Shown one piece after another: positions 25,385-34,936 of a stretch of DNA of 64,000 nt. Made by a program: the position numbers and the translations under genes. The notes beneath the pieces are model-generated. The model was not told the origin of the DNA and did not search any database. It was given only the letters and a program-made list of their open reading frames with translations. The DNA lies in assembly GCA_028284585.1 (NCBI GenBank), contig JANQRK010000036.1, positions 58,520 through 122,519 of the forward strand, in the 5' to 3' direction. How positions within the stretch are numbered: position 1 is the stretch's first letter; each line of letters starts with the position of its first letter. This DNA comes from Chromatiales bacterium. Lineage in GTDB: Bacteria > Pseudomonadota > Gammaproteobacteria > Chromatiales > Chromatiaceae.

Positions 25385-27301
25385 TTATAGGCTGCCCCAA
25401 AGGTCACTGAATTCATCCTCATGCCGTTCATCGGCGGCGTCCTGGCCACCTTCGGGCCGCACGAATTCGAAGTGATAGCGAGCAAAGGCGCTGCTGAACT
25501 CTACTAGCTTGGTCAACCTGATACGCTGCTCCTTGTCGTTGGTGGACAACACCAAGTCGACTCCAGTTTTTAGGTTCATCGCACTCATCACCAGGCTTGC
25601 GGTGGAGTTACTCGCCGGATCCGTGTCGTTAATCACGAGGCATTTAAACGAGGGTGCTCCCTTGCATGCCGAGCCGGTTTTATCCTCACGCACATCAGCT
25701 GCGGCGCAGCGAGTCGACATAATTTCGAGCCCCAGGTCGAGCGACTGGTCGGGCTGCTGTTTCATCCAACGGATCACACCCAAACCATACTTACGACGAT
25801 CCTGCGGCGATTCGACACCGATGAGTTCACCGATCTTGACACGGGGGATGTCTTCACCATGCCAGTGAATACAATAGCCGCCGGCGCTTTCGTTAATCGT
25901 CTTGACCGCGTGTCGCGTCACCTCGGTTCCCTGTTCGGCCTCGAGGGGCTCAGCTTCAGTGGTTCCCGGGGGCGACATGGGTGCAGGTGGCACCGGGCTT
26001 CGGCTGCTTGCTAAGAAACTGTCGCGGAACAGCGACTCGTCAGCGAAATCGCTGTCCAGAGGCGCCAGAGATGCATGCTCCAGGATACCTGACGACCACT
26101 GGATCTTGTTCCGGGCGGGTGTTTTTTCGGTTTCCTCCAGCGTGAATAGCGGTGCCGGTCGCGTGGCATAGGGCGGTTCGTTGTCTGCTCGTAGGTTGCC
26201 GTACACGGCGTGCAATCCAGCCACCACGTTCAGATTGAAGTTCAGTTTGGTGCGCACGAAGCGACGATCGGGTGGTCGGCTCCAGGCCAGGATGAGCATT
26301 CGGAGCAGAGGGCGGGTGAGGGCAGGCCTCACTGATTGCAGCGTGCTGCGGTTGTCCCAAGGGGCTTCTTCGAATTCGCCGCGCAGATGTTTGAGTAGTT
26401 CGCGGACGTCCAAAATCGCGATTCGTTTACCGGGCACTGGTGTGCGCAGAGCATTGTGCATCGGCGCGGAGTCTGTCCAGAGATCTACGTTGAAGCGCCC
26501 GAGACTGGTGCCACCGTCGTCTTCGGTGAGTATCGACGCATACTGAGCCCATTCCTGCAGGTGAGCGTACAACAGACGGGCATGACTCTGGCGAAGTCGG
26601 TGTGGCGTCGCACTGGCAAACAGCATCAGGGCTTTGAATTGATCCTGGATCGTCGTGCTTACCGCTGCGTTCCCACCATCGTCCGATTTCACCGGTAGCT
26701 CATGTACATTGTTCTGTGACGCATAGGCGTATATGGCATTGATCTCGCGCCATATGCCGTCTGGCCAGGTGGCATAGATCAACGCGTTTTGCAGCAGCGA
26801 GTGGCCCAAGTAGTGCAGTGTGCGGTGTAGCGCGATGACCAAGAGGCGACGATCGAAGGCGGTCGCGTCACCGTTGATCATGCGTTCAATGATGACTTTG
26901 TAAGAAATCGCCAACTCTTTTTGCAGTTCGCGCGCCAGCGAGGCCGTCTTCCAGCCTTTGGGCGATAGTGGAAGTCCGACGTCTACGTAGTGCTTTTGCA
27001 GATTGCTGGTGATGTATTCGACCGGCGGCCTAAATTTCTCGACCGTTTTGGCGCGCAGCAAGTCCGGCAGCTCGATTCGATTGAAATCGATCAGCGCCTT
27101 GTAAACCTTGCGCGCTGTTTCACCCACATTGGCCATTGGCAGGGCATCGAACCAGGCCTCGGTCTCCTTCGGGTCCAGCAAGAAATTCTCGGCTTTGGGT
27201 GCCGTTTGTCTGGGTATCTGCAGCCCAAGTAGCGGCCGTGCCCGCTGCTTGGCGGCAGTTTCTGACTCTTGCTCGTCGGATTTTCGATTAATTTCGGTCA
27301 A
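25385..27301 (-). CDS. Large protein with C-terminal PilZ-like domain
   Basis: The 638-aa protein is mostly helical with a Pro-rich linker (SSRSPVPPAPMSPPGTTEAE, about residues 440-460). The C-terminal ~170 residues resemble a PilZ-type barrel, with INESAGGYCIHW fitting the (D/N)xSxxG motif. From memory, a protein of this kind lies next to fimX in pseudomonads. The N-terminal two-thirds are conserved in character but of unknown fold. It is probably cotranscribed with the FimX-like gene 74 bases downstream. I infer a role in c-di-GMP-controlled pilus or surface behaviour. Confidence 0.65.
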   Translation of the reverse strand: MTEINRKSDEQESETAAKQRARPLLGLQIPRQTAPKAENFLLDPKETEAWFDALPMANVGETARKVYKALIDFNRIELPDLLRAKTVEKFRPPVEYITSNLQKHYVDVGLPLSPKGWKTASLARELQKELAISYKVIIERMINGDATAFDRRLLVIALHRTLHYLGHSLLQNALIYATWPDGIWREINAIYAYASQNNVHELPVKSDDGGNAAVSTTIQDQFKALMLFASATPHRLRQSHARLLYAHLQEWAQYASILTEDDGGTSLGRFNVDLWTDSAPMHNALRTPVPGKRIAILDVRELLKHLRGEFEEAPWDNRSTLQSVRPALTRPLLRMLILAWSRPPDRRFVRTKLNFNLNVVAGLHAVYGNLRADNEPPYATRPAPLFTLEETEKTPARNKIQWSSGILEHASLAPLDSDFADESLFRDSFLASSRSPVPPAPMSPPGTTEAEPLEAEQGTEVTRHAVKTINESAGGYCIHWHGEDIPRVKIGELIGVESPQDRRKYGLGVIRWMKQQPDQSLDLGLEIMSTRCAAADVREDKTGSACKGAPSFKCLVINDTDPASNSTASLVMSAMNLKTGVDLVLSTNDKEQRIRLTKLVEFSSAFARYHFEFVRPEGGQDAADERHEDEFSDLWGSL

Positions 27302-27468
27302 TGGCCACTAGCGTCTAGTATTAGGTTATGGTTCTCGTGACATCCGTAGCGTTCGAGTAGGGAGACTCGACTACGCTCCGAGCCGTCCTGGGCAAGGCTT
27401 CATCATTCAGTTAATTCTAGCTATCGCCCAGGGTATGTGCAGTCCTGTTGTGTGCGGTCCAGCGTGTT

Positions 27469-28470
27469 TTAGACCGGCAGTTTGTATGGCTGTCCGGGCA
27501 CCTCGTGCACCAGTCGGGGCACCAAGTAGCCAGGCAACCGAGTACGCAAAGCCGCGAGCAGGCGTTTGGCATCCTCGCGAGTTACGTCAAAATGGGTCGC
27601 GCCCGCTACAGGGTCCAGCGCGTGCAGATAGTAGGGTAGTACCCCGATATCGAACAGCGACTCACTCAGACTCACCAGAGTATCGGCAGAATCATTGACC
27701 GACTTGAGGAGCACGGCTTGGTTTAGCAGAGCTGCCCCGCCGTCTGCCAGGCGTTTGAGGGCATTGCCCAGTTGGTTGGTGACTTCGTTTGGGTGATTGG
27801 CATGGACCACCACCACCGGCCGGAGGCGGCTGGCCGCAAGCATCTCGGCCAGGCGCGGGGTGACTCGGCCGGGGAGCACGACCGGAAGCCGAGTGTGGAT
27901 GCGTACCCGCCGGAGTGCGGGGATACGCTCCGCGGCCGCCAGCAGCTCGGCCAACCGTGGGTCTGAGAGGCTCAAGGGGTCGCCACCGCTCAAGATCAGT
28001 TCGTCTACCTCCGGCATATCGGCCAAGGTTTCGAGTGCTCCACGCCAATGCCGGTGCCCGGATTGCTCGGCATAGGGAAAATGACGGCGAAAACAGTACC
28101 TGCAGTGCACCGCGCAGGCCCCTGTGGCCAGCATCAGGGCGCGACCACGATACTTGTGCAAGATCCCGGGTTGGCGCAACGCCGACAGGTCGCCAACCGG
28201 GTCGACCGAATAGCCGGGAACTACCTCATCTTCGAGCGCCAAGGGTAAGACCTGGGCGAGCAGCGGATCACGCGGATCGCCAGGCCGCATAAGACCGACG
28301 AAGTAGCGCGGTACGCGCAGTCCGAAGCCGTGCCCTGTGGCACGCAGTGGTGGGAGGTCCCGCTGATCCAAGCCGAGAATTCGTAGTAACTCCGCGGGAT
28401 CCGTTATGGCCCGAGCGATATCGTGTTGCCATGGTTCGGTTTCCAAGCGCACGGGCGAAGGAGGTATCAT
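27469..28470 (-). CDS. epmB: EF-P (R)-beta-lysylation protein EpmB (lysine 2,3-aminomutase)
   Basis: EpmB is a radical-SAM enzyme converting (S)-alpha-lysine to (R)-beta-lysine for EF-P modification. The 333-aa protein has the cluster motif CAVHCRYCFRRHFPY (CxxxCxxC), the ELILSGGDPLSLSD segment and a PLP-lysine region near the end. It is shorter than catabolic lysine aminomutases, as expected for EpmB. It is divergent from efp, with 38 bases between starts. epmA follows efp, so all parts of the pathway except the hydroxylase epmC are clustered here. Confidence 0.95.
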   Translation of the reverse strand: MIPPSPVRLETEPWQHDIARAITDPAELLRILGLDQRDLPPLRATGHGFGLRVPRYFVGLMRPGDPRDPLLAQVLPLALEDEVVPGYSVDPVGDLSALRQPGILHKYRGRALMLATGACAVHCRYCFRRHFPYAEQSGHRHWRGALETLADMPEVDELILSGGDPLSLSDPRLAELLAAAERIPALRRVRIHTRLPVVLPGRVTPRLAEMLAASRLRPVVVVHANHPNEVTNQLGNALKRLADGGAALLNQAVLLKSVNDSADTLVSLSESLFDIGVLPYYLHALDPVAGATHFDVTREDAKRLLAALRTRLPGYLVPRLVHEVPGQPYKLPV

Positions 28471-28508
28471 TAGTGGTTAACTTGCTCCCGCATCTGGTGA
28501 GGATTTGA

Positions 28509-29081
28509 ATGGCGACTTACAGCACCAACGAGTTCCGCGGCGGTCTGAAGCTGCTGCTTGACGGTGACCCTTGCACCATTATTGAAAACGAATTCGTGAA
28601 GCCAGGCAAAGGCCAGGCCTTCAATCGTGTGAAGATCCGCAATCTGAAGACCGGTCGGGTGCTGGAAAAGACCTTCCGTTCCGGCGAGTCCGTCGAAGCT
28701 GCGGACGTGGTCGATCGCGATTTGCAATATCTCTATAACGACGGTGAGTTTTGGCACTTCATGGACAACGAGACCTTCGAGCAGTACCAGGCCGACCAGA
28801 CGGCGATGCAGGAGGCGGCCAAGTGGATCCGTGAGCAAGATGTCTGCATGGTCACCTTGTGGAATGGCTCGCCGATCGTCGTGGAGGCTCCGAACTTCGT
28901 GACCCTGGAGATCTCTGAGACGGATCCCGGGCTCAAGGGCGACACCTCGGGCGGGGGTGGTAAGCCCGCGACCCTGGAGACTGGGGCCGTGGTGAGGGTT
29001 CCACTGTTTATCCAGACCGGTGAGAAAATCAAGGTCGATACTCGCACCGGAGACTATGTCAGCCGGGTCAAAGACGACTAG
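28509..29081 (+). CDS. efp: Translation elongation factor P
   Basis: EF-P rescues ribosomes stalled at polyproline. The 190-aa protein has the three-domain family length. The modification loop reads VKPGKGQAF, with Lys34 as the beta-lysylation target, consistent with adjacent epmA and epmB. C-terminal domains continue through [18 protein letters not shown] and [20 protein letters not shown]. The 3' end overlaps the start of epmA by 26 bases. Confidence 0.97.
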   Translation: MATYSTNEFRGGLKLLLDGDPCTIIENEFVKPGKGQAFNRVKIRNLKTGRVLEKTFRSGESVEAADVVDRDLQYLYNDGEFWHFMDNETFEQYQADQTAMQEAAKWIREQDVCMVTLWNGSPIVVEAPNFVTLEISETDPGLKGDTSGGGGKPATLETGAVVRVPLFIQTGEKIKVDTRTGDYVSRVKDD

Positions 29082-30054
29082 CGGCCCAAACGGCCGCTGG
29101 CGCCCGGGTGCCAGTCGCCCAGCGCTGCTTGCCCGGGCGGCACTCTTGGCCGATCTGCGCAGCTACTTCGCTGGGGCAGGCGTACTTGAGGTGGAGACGC
29201 CTTTGGCCTGTTCTGGTGCTGATCCGGCCTTGGACACCCTGTCGGCTATTTATCATGGTCCACTGTTTCCCGATGGCCGGGAGCTGTACCTGCAGACGTC
29301 GCCGGAATTCGCCATGAAACGCCTACTGGCGGCTGGCAGCGGCCCTATCTACCAGGTATGCAAGGCGTTCCGAGACGGCGAGGCCGGGCGCCTCCACAAC
29401 CCAGAGTTCTCGATTCTTGAATGGTATCGCCCAGGATTTGATGTCCCGCAGCTGATTGATGAAGTGGCGACACTGGTGCGCCTTGCACTCGCCGCACCCG
29501 TGCTCCCTGCCGAGCGGCGATCTTACGCGGCTGTGTTCCGTGAGCACCTAGACATCGATGTGTTGGAGGACAGTGAGGCGACACTGCGCGAGCTGGCGTT
29601 GAGCCAGGGTATCCAAGGGTGCGAGGAAATGGCGCTAGGGCGTGACGGCTGGCTCGACCTGCTACTCAGCCACCTGATACAGCCTGAGTTAGGTCGCCAC
29701 GGGCTATGCTTCGTGACCGATTATCCGGCCAGCCAAGCGGCCCTAGCTCGCCTTAACCCGGACGGGCGCACTGCGGCGCGCTTTGAATTGTTCTTGCAGG
29801 GTGTCGAGCTGGCCAACGGTTATTTGGAGCTGCTCGATTTAGAAGAGCAGGTGATCCGCTTCGAGGCCGAAAACAACCGACGTCGGTCGCAGGGCCGGCC
29901 GGGCGTGCCGATCGACCTATCTTTTTTGGGCGCATTGCAGCATGGGCTACCAGAGTGCGCAGGTGTCGCACTCGGACTCGACCGCTTGTTGATGCTGCGA
30001 CTGGGCGTTGACGACATCGATCAGGTGTTGAGTTTTTCGCTGCAGCGCTGCTAA
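29056..30054 (+). CDS. epmA: EF-P--(R)-beta-lysine ligase EpmA
   Basis: EpmA (GenX/PoxA) is a class II lysyl-tRNA-synthetase paralogue that attaches beta-lysine to EF-P. The 332-aa protein lacks the anticodon-binding domain. It has the motif 2 region [20 protein letters not shown] and motif 3 [15 protein letters not shown]. The ATG at 29056 lies inside efp and has GGAG three bases upstream. No later start fits the family N-terminus ([20 protein letters not shown]). The overlap suggests translational coupling with efp. Confidence 0.95.
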   Translation: MSAGSKTTSGPNGRWRPGASRPALLARAALLADLRSYFAGAGVLEVETPLACSGADPALDTLSAIYHGPLFPDGRELYLQTSPEFAMKRLLAAGSGPIYQVCKAFRDGEAGRLHNPEFSILEWYRPGFDVPQLIDEVATLVRLALAAPVLPAERRSYAAVFREHLDIDVLEDSEATLRELALSQGIQGCEEMALGRDGWLDLLLSHLIQPELGRHGLCFVTDYPASQAALARLNPDGRTAARFELFLQGVELANGYLELLDLEEQVIRFEAENNRRRSQGRPGVPIDLSFLGALQHGLPECAGVALGLDRLLMLRLGVDDIDQVLSFSLQRC

Positions 30055-30062
30055 TCGGATGG

Positions 30063-30113
30063 TTGCAATTTGCGAGGTGTTGCCGTTGTGGTGCCCCTCA
30101 TGCCAAATTGCAA
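30063..30113. terminator. Hairpin between convergent epmA and psd
   Basis: The arms TTGCAATTTG (30063-30072) and CAAATTGCAA (30104-30113) are perfectly complementary, with a 31-base loop. It lies exactly between the two convergent stops. There is no T-run, so a terminator role is tentative. Confidence 0.35.
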
Positions 30114-30989
30114 TCAGATCGATGCCGGCCGGCCAATCGCTTGCCCCATTCGGACGGTGTCGCCGGGGTCGAGGCCGTCCAACCAATCGGCAGCCTGTGT
30201 CGGTAGTAGCACAATCACGGTCGAGCCCATATTAAAGCGACCGATCTCAGCGCCGACATCGAAGTTCTGCTGCTGTTCTCCCCGGTACGCCCATCGCGTC
30301 GGCTCGCCGCGTTTCGATCGCACTTCCCCGTGCCATACGGTCTCCATGCTTCCGACAAAGATCGCCCCTACGAGGATCACTGCCATGGGGCCTAGTGTGG
30401 TACTGAAATGGCAGATTACACGTTCGTTTCGAGCGAATAGGCCCGGCACCAGTTGGGCAGTGGCCCCACTCACGCTGAACAGGTCGCCGGGCACAAACCA
30501 CATGGATTCGAGCGTCCCGGTGAATGGCATATGTACCCGGTGGTAGTCGCGAGGTGAGAGATAAATCGTGGCGAACAGACCGTCATCAAACTGCGCGGTC
30601 TTCTCGGTGTCGTTGGCGAGCAGCGCAGAGAGTGCAAACTCATGGCCCTTGGCCTGCAAGAGTTGTCCGTCGTGGATCGCTCCGATTTGACTGATCTTGC
30701 CGTCTGCCGGCGAGACCAGCATGTCGGATGCTATGGGGCGCTGCCCAGACTTGAGGGCGCGGGTAAAAAAGGCGTTGAAGCTCGGGTAGGCGGCGATATC
30801 CTGTTGTGCGGCTTCGCCGATATCGACCCGATAGCGCTGGCTAACATATCTGATCAGTCGATCCTTCAGCCATGGCACGGTCGAGCGCGCGAGGCGGTAC
30901 ATGCCGGCAGCCAAGAGGTGTTGGGGTAGCAAACGCAATAGGCTGGAGGACACGCGGTCCAGCAGACCAGGCTTGGTGGGGTTCGGCAT
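30114..30989 (-). CDS. psd: Phosphatidylserine decarboxylase proenzyme
   Basis: Psd makes phosphatidylethanolamine at the inner membrane and self-cleaves to create a pyruvoyl group. The 291-aa protein has PSFNAFFTRALKSGQRP, SPADGKISQIG, the YLSPRDYHRVHMP motif and, near the C-terminus, MGSTVI. The latter replaces the usual LGST cleavage motif with Met for Leu; the Gly-Ser cleavage pair is intact. I chose ATG 30989, which gives a family-like N-terminus; the frame could extend 48 bases to a GTG. No strong ribosome site is visible at either start. Confidence 0.93.
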   Translation of the reverse strand: MPNPTKPGLLDRVSSSLLRLLPQHLLAAGMYRLARSTVPWLKDRLIRYVSQRYRVDIGEAAQQDIAAYPSFNAFFTRALKSGQRPIASDMLVSPADGKISQIGAIHDGQLLQAKGHEFALSALLANDTEKTAQFDDGLFATIYLSPRDYHRVHMPFTGTLESMWFVPGDLFSVSGATAQLVPGLFARNERVICHFSTTLGPMAVILVGAIFVGSMETVWHGEVRSKRGEPTRWAYRGEQQQNFDVGAEIGRFNMGSTVIVLLPTQAADWLDGLDPGDTVRMGQAIGRPASI

Positions 30990-31077
30990 CGGGGGATCGT
31001 GTAGTGAGTGCAGTTTTAGGCGAACGTGGCGCGCCACGTTCTCGATTTATCTAGGCCGCCGTTGTTGCGGCCAATGC

Positions 31078-32259
31078 TTAGGCCGCTAGAATCTTCTGAG
31101 CCGCCGATAGCGCAACGCCAGGATTGATCGGCGCACCGACGTCCGCAAGCACGGTTTCCAGCGCCTGCAGACAGTGGTTAATGTTCTCGATTCGGCTGCT
31201 ATGGCCCATCAGTCCAATTCGCCAGACCTTACCGGCCAAATCGCCGAGACCGGCACCGATTTCCAGGTGATGTTCACCGAGCAGACGGCGGCGCACATCG
31301 GCATCGTCGACACCTTCCGGGATTGCGACTGCATTCAGTTGGGGTAGACGGTGTGCAGAGTCGACGATGAATCGTATCCCCATTGCCTCGAGACCTGCCT
31401 TGAGCGCGAGATGGTTGCGCTGGTGTCGTTCCCAAGCGTTCTCCAAGCCCTCTTCATGGACTATTAACAACGCCTCATGCAATGCGTACATCGCATTGAC
31501 CGGTGCCGTATGGTGGTAGGCGCGGCGTGCTCCCTGACCCCAGTACCCCATGATCAGGTTCATGTCCAAGAACCAACTCTGTACCTTGTGTTTGCGGTTG
31601 CTGATCCGCTGTTGGGCGCGTTCGCTGAAACTGACCGGGGAAATGCCGGGGACACAGGAGAGACATTTCTGGGTACCCGAATAGATCGCGTCGATCTCCC
31701 ATTCGTCGACTTTCAAAGGGCTGCCAGCGAGCGACGTCACTGCATCGACGATGCTCAGGCAGCCGTGGCGTCGCGCCAGCTCGACCAGGGTCTTGGCATC
31801 TGATGATGCACCGGTCGAGGTCTCGGCATGCACGAAGGCAACAACCTTGGTGTCAGGATGTGCCTTTAGTGTGTCCTCTAGCTTCTGAGGATCGACTGCG
31901 TTGCCCCAAGGATCTTGAATCACTACAGCCGCGCCACCACAGCGCTCGACGTTTTCTTGCATACGCCCGCCGAACACGCCGTTCTGGCAGATGATCACCT
32001 TGTCACCGGGCTCGACCAGATTGACGAAACAGGCCTCCATGCCCGCCGAGCCAGGCGCCGAGATCGGCATCGTTAGTGGGTTTTCGGTTTGCATCGCGTA
32101 CTGGAGCAGGACCTTGATCTCGTCCATGAGGTCGACAAATCTGGGGTCCAAATGCCCAATTGTCGGGCGACCCAGTGCCTCTAAGATTCGTGGCGGAACA
32201 TCGGAAGGTCCCGGACCCATTAAAATACGGCGCGGCGGCAGAAAGGCACTGAAACTCAT
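31078..32259 (-). CDS. Class V aminotransferase (alanine/serine--glyoxylate type)
   Basis: The 393-aa PLP enzyme belongs to the alanine-glyoxylate/serine-glyoxylate aminotransferase group. It has LMGPGPSDVPPRILEAL at the start, SAPGSAGMEA for phosphate binding, DAVTSLAG with the PLP Asp, and the Schiff-base Lys in SGTQKCLSCVPG. Such enzymes move amino groups from alanine or serine to glyoxylate. The exact donor cannot be told from sequence. It stands alone upstream of psd and divergent from msrB. Confidence 0.88.
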   Translation of the reverse strand: MSFSAFLPPRRILMGPGPSDVPPRILEALGRPTIGHLDPRFVDLMDEIKVLLQYAMQTENPLTMPISAPGSAGMEACFVNLVEPGDKVIICQNGVFGGRMQENVERCGGAAVVIQDPWGNAVDPQKLEDTLKAHPDTKVVAFVHAETSTGASSDAKTLVELARRHGCLSIVDAVTSLAGSPLKVDEWEIDAIYSGTQKCLSCVPGISPVSFSERAQQRISNRKHKVQSWFLDMNLIMGYWGQGARRAYHHTAPVNAMYALHEALLIVHEEGLENAWERHQRNHLALKAGLEAMGIRFIVDSAHRLPQLNAVAIPEGVDDADVRRRLLGEHHLEIGAGLGDLAGKVWRIGLMGHSSRIENINHCLQALETVLADVGAPINPGVALSAAQKILAA

Positions 32260-32385
32260 GTAGAAGACCCAACCCGGTTTAAGATGTGACAGGCGGGCGA
32301 GTATAGTGAGGCCGCCGAGGCGCTATCAACCACAAATATCATGGCATGCGACCCATTTTTGAGCTATCCCAGGAGGTGAACGGCC

Positions 32386-32793
32386 GTGACAGACGAAGTG
32401 CAGAAGAGCGATGCGGAATGGCGAGAGATACTGACAGAAGAACAGTACCATGTGTGTCGAGAGCAAGGTACCGAACCTGCCTTCAGCGGTGCCTACTGGG
32501 ACACCAAGACGCCGGGTATGTATCGTTGTGTGGCCTGCGGCGAAGCTCTATTTAGCTCGCAGGCGAAGTTCGACTCTGGTTCGGGTTGGCCGAGTTTTTG
32601 GGAGCCCGCAGCCAGTACGGTGGTGACGACCCAGACCGACCATACGCTGGGCATGGTTCGTACCGAAGTGTGTTGTCGACGATGTGGCTCTCACCTCGGG
32701 CATGTCTTTTCGGATGGCCCGCAACCAACGGGGCTGCGTTACTGCATAAATTCAGCATCGCTGGATCTAGAACCAGAAGATGCGCCCGAGTAG
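32386..32793 (+). CDS. msrB: Peptide-methionine (R)-S-oxide reductase MsrB
   Basis: MsrB repairs R-methionine sulfoxide in proteins. The 135-aa protein starts at GTG with a perfect AGGAGGTGA site five bases upstream. It shows the zinc pairs CVAC and CCRRCG, the [10 protein letters not shown] segment, and the catalytic Cys in RYCINSASL. No signal peptide is seen, so it is cytoplasmic. Confidence 0.96.
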   Translation: MTDEVQKSDAEWREILTEEQYHVCREQGTEPAFSGAYWDTKTPGMYRCVACGEALFSSQAKFDSGSGWPSFWEPAASTVVTTQTDHTLGMVRTEVCCRRCGSHLGHVFSDGPQPTGLRYCINSASLDLEPEDAPE

Positions 32794-32804
32794 CCTAGAT
32801 GCAG

Positions 32805-33803
32805 TCAGTGGTCGGGGGCTGGCCGGCCACAATTAGTACAGAATCGCTGTGCAGTCTTTAGTGACTTGCCGCAACCAACGCAGAACCGACTGTGCGGTGC
32901 CTGCGGCTTGATGTCGAGCCTACTGATTTGCTCGATTAAGAGGTCCACGCCGGCGTGGAAGTAGGGTTCGTGCGGGATTGGTAGCGCGTTGCGGAACACA
33001 AGCTGCGCGAGCGAGTCCGGTAGTTCATCTGCGCGAGGCATCTGGGCATTATCGACCAGCAATGGGATGACCGGGATGTCCTTGGCCATAGCGGTTTCGA
33101 TTTCCACACGCACATAGTCTTCTACGAGGTCGAGGCGGCGTTCGCCTTGCGCGTTTCGTATGTCGAGCCAACGCGGTCCAATGATCGCGATGAATACGTC
33201 GGCCCGATCGATTGTCTTGTTGATCTGGCTGCGGAAATCCGTCCCTACCGGAATCGAGTCCACGTCGCGGAACACGGCTGGCTCGCCGAAATGCGCACTA
33301 AGCCGGTCGTAGATCCTGCCGGTGATGGCCCGACTGTCCTCTCGACGATAGGACAGGAAAATCGTCTTGTGGCTTACGGCCCGTCTCCCGACACCAGATT
33401 GTCGATGCTGCGGTCGCGTGCCTGGCAGTGGCCGGGCGGTTCCTGGTAAGTTTTTGCGGTCGATCACCTCGAGGCGAAGATAGTCGCTGGGTGAAGTGAC
33501 CGCTTTAAACGATTGTTCCACGCCGCGCAGTGAAAACGTCTCACCAAGCGTCTTCGGTGCTTGGTCGCCACAGGACAGGTTAATGGTCTCGCCCGGTCCG
33601 ACATGGAGTGTCAGCGGCTTACTCTTGTAAAGATCTATCGCCACCCGTATCACATGCTGGCCGTTGGGTAGGGCATAGCGCTTGGTTTCACCACCCTTGA
33701 TCTTGTCGACTGCCTTGTCGTCGATCAGCACGGTGAACCCGCGTAATGCGTTCGAGATCGAGCGCTCGCGGGTCACTGAAAGGTAGCCGACTGCATCGTC
33801 CAT
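32805..33803 (-). CDS. TIR-domain protein with N-terminal PEGA-like and C-terminal zinc-ribbon domains
   Basis: The 332-aa protein starts at ATG 33803, directly after the stop of the zinc-ribbon membrane gene. Residues ~5-80 resemble a PEGA-type beta domain. Residues ~146-292 form a TIR domain (KTIFLSYRREDS, VFRDVDSIPVGTDF, FIAIIGPRWL, VRVEIETAMAKDIPVIPLLV). Glu234 sits where NAD-hydrolysing TIR domains place their catalytic Glu. The last ~25 residues are a zinc ribbon (C308, C311, C322, C325). Such bacterial TIR proteins are linked to NAD cleavage or signalling, sometimes phage defence. Which applies here is unknown. Confidence 0.85.
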   Translation of the reverse strand: MDDAVGYLSVTRERSISNALRGFTVLIDDKAVDKIKGGETKRYALPNGQHVIRVAIDLYKSKPLTLHVGPGETINLSCGDQAPKTLGETFSLRGVEQSFKAVTSPSDYLRLEVIDRKNLPGTARPLPGTRPQHRQSGVGRRAVSHKTIFLSYRREDSRAITGRIYDRLSAHFGEPAVFRDVDSIPVGTDFRSQINKTIDRADVFIAIIGPRWLDIRNAQGERRLDLVEDYVRVEIETAMAKDIPVIPLLVDNAQMPRADELPDSLAQLVFRNALPIPHEPYFHAGVDLLIEQISRLDIKPQAPHSRFCVGCGKSLKTAQRFCTNCGRPAPDH

Positions 33804-33805
33804 CC

Positions 33806-34144
33806 TCAGAGCCCACTGCCACTCAGCAAGAAATAGAAAAAGCCGATGCCAATACTGGCGAACAGCCACAGCCGGCCGACTGACTTTTTGTCTTCGTTCT
33901 CGCCCTTGAGCATGTAAAAGATTCCCATGATGACGCCAATCAGCGGAACCAGCAGGCTCGCAGCCAAAATGCCCCATTTCAATCCGGCGGACACCGCCGG
34001 TTGTGTGGAATCGAGATCCACTATCTGGGCGACCGGCTCAGGCGAATCTGGCGCCGGCTGTTGCGCATCATTCAGTGTCTTTCCGCAGGCACCGCAAAAG
34101 CGTGCATCATCGGGATTTTCGCTTCCGCATTCAGGACAAAACAT
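33806..34144 (-). CDS. Zinc-ribbon membrane protein, partner of TIR gene
   Basis: The 112-aa protein starts at ATG with GGAGG six bases upstream. The N-terminal zinc ribbon is MFCPECGSENPDDARFCGACG (C3, C6, C17, C20). A Pro/Asp-rich linker and two transmembrane helices follow (LAASLLVPLIGVIMGIFYML and LWLFASIGIGFFYFLL). Its stop and the TIR gene's ATG are two bases apart, so the pair is very likely cotranslated. The similar zinc ribbons at the N-end of this protein and the C-end of the TIR protein suggest the two may act together at the membrane. Confidence 0.75.
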   Translation of the reverse strand: MFCPECGSENPDDARFCGACGKTLNDAQQPAPDSPEPVAQIVDLDSTQPAVSAGLKWGILAASLLVPLIGVIMGIFYMLKGENEDKKSVGRLWLFASIGIGFFYFLLSGSGL

Positions 34145-34288
34145 TGATCGCCTCCGGCTGGTATTAGGCACGTTGTTCTATGTCCTAGAGATTAAGCCAT
34201 AAGCGATACCGGTAGCGTGAAAAATTCACCGGCATGCTGTGCCGGTTGCCCGTGAGTCAGGGGCCAGCTGGGGAGGGTGAAAGCGTTG

Positions 34289-34846
34289 CTATATGGTCTC
34301 GTAGATCGCTGTGGCGCGCAGTTCTTCGATGTCGGCCGCGCGCCAGGATCGACCATTTGGTGCCGGCCGCCCCAAGTCGTCCCACAGTCGGGCAGTCTGT
34401 TCTGCGGTGACTTTGTGTGACTCGAGCTCGGTGGCGTCGCGTTGCAGGGCTTCGCGATAGTGGTTCTTGCCGGCGAGTTGAATCAGGAAGGCTTGGTTTA
34501 GCTGGACGCCCTTATCCGTGACCAGGGTCTCGATCACTTGCTCGGGCAGCAGCCTGGTCAGCAGATGCGCCGCGTACTCCGCTAGTGCCCCCTGTCCGTC
34601 GGCGTTTGGCATTCGCTGTTGTATCTCTTCAAGGCGGCGGCGAACGCTGGGCACCAGGTCACGTGTTTTCGCGGTCGCAAGGTGGGCGAATTCGGCGTTG
34701 AAGTGTTCGATGACGTCGATGACTGAAGCAGCGGTTTCGATTTTTCTCCAAACAAGGTGCGCCGGCAGCCAAGCGTCGCCTAAACGGACTTTTGGTTCTT
34801 GCTCATATTCGGCGGCCTTGGCGGAATGGTTTGCGGTGTCTGGCAT
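34289..34846 (-). CDS. Hypothetical helical protein
   Basis: The 185-aa protein is hydrophilic and mostly helical. Features include VWRKIETAASVIDVIEHFNAEF and a VRRRLEEIQQRM coiled-coil-like segment. No signal peptide or membrane segment is seen. The C-terminus (APNGRSWRAADIEELRATAIYETI) may be a short helix. I recognise no family. The codon pattern is like its neighbours, but the ribosome site is weak. Confidence 0.55.
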   Translation of the reverse strand: MPDTANHSAKAAEYEQEPKVRLGDAWLPAHLVWRKIETAASVIDVIEHFNAEFAHLATAKTRDLVPSVRRRLEEIQQRMPNADGQGALAEYAAHLLTRLLPEQVIETLVTDKGVQLNQAFLIQLAGKNHYREALQRDATELESHKVTAEQTARLWDDLGRPAPNGRSWRAADIEELRATAIYETI

Positions 34847-34936
34847 CGTAAATGGCTTGATTGGCTATCTATAGCGTGGTTTAGCGGCGGGGCCTGACAC
34901 TGCTTGAGATACCGGGATCCGGCTGCACAGCCTGGT

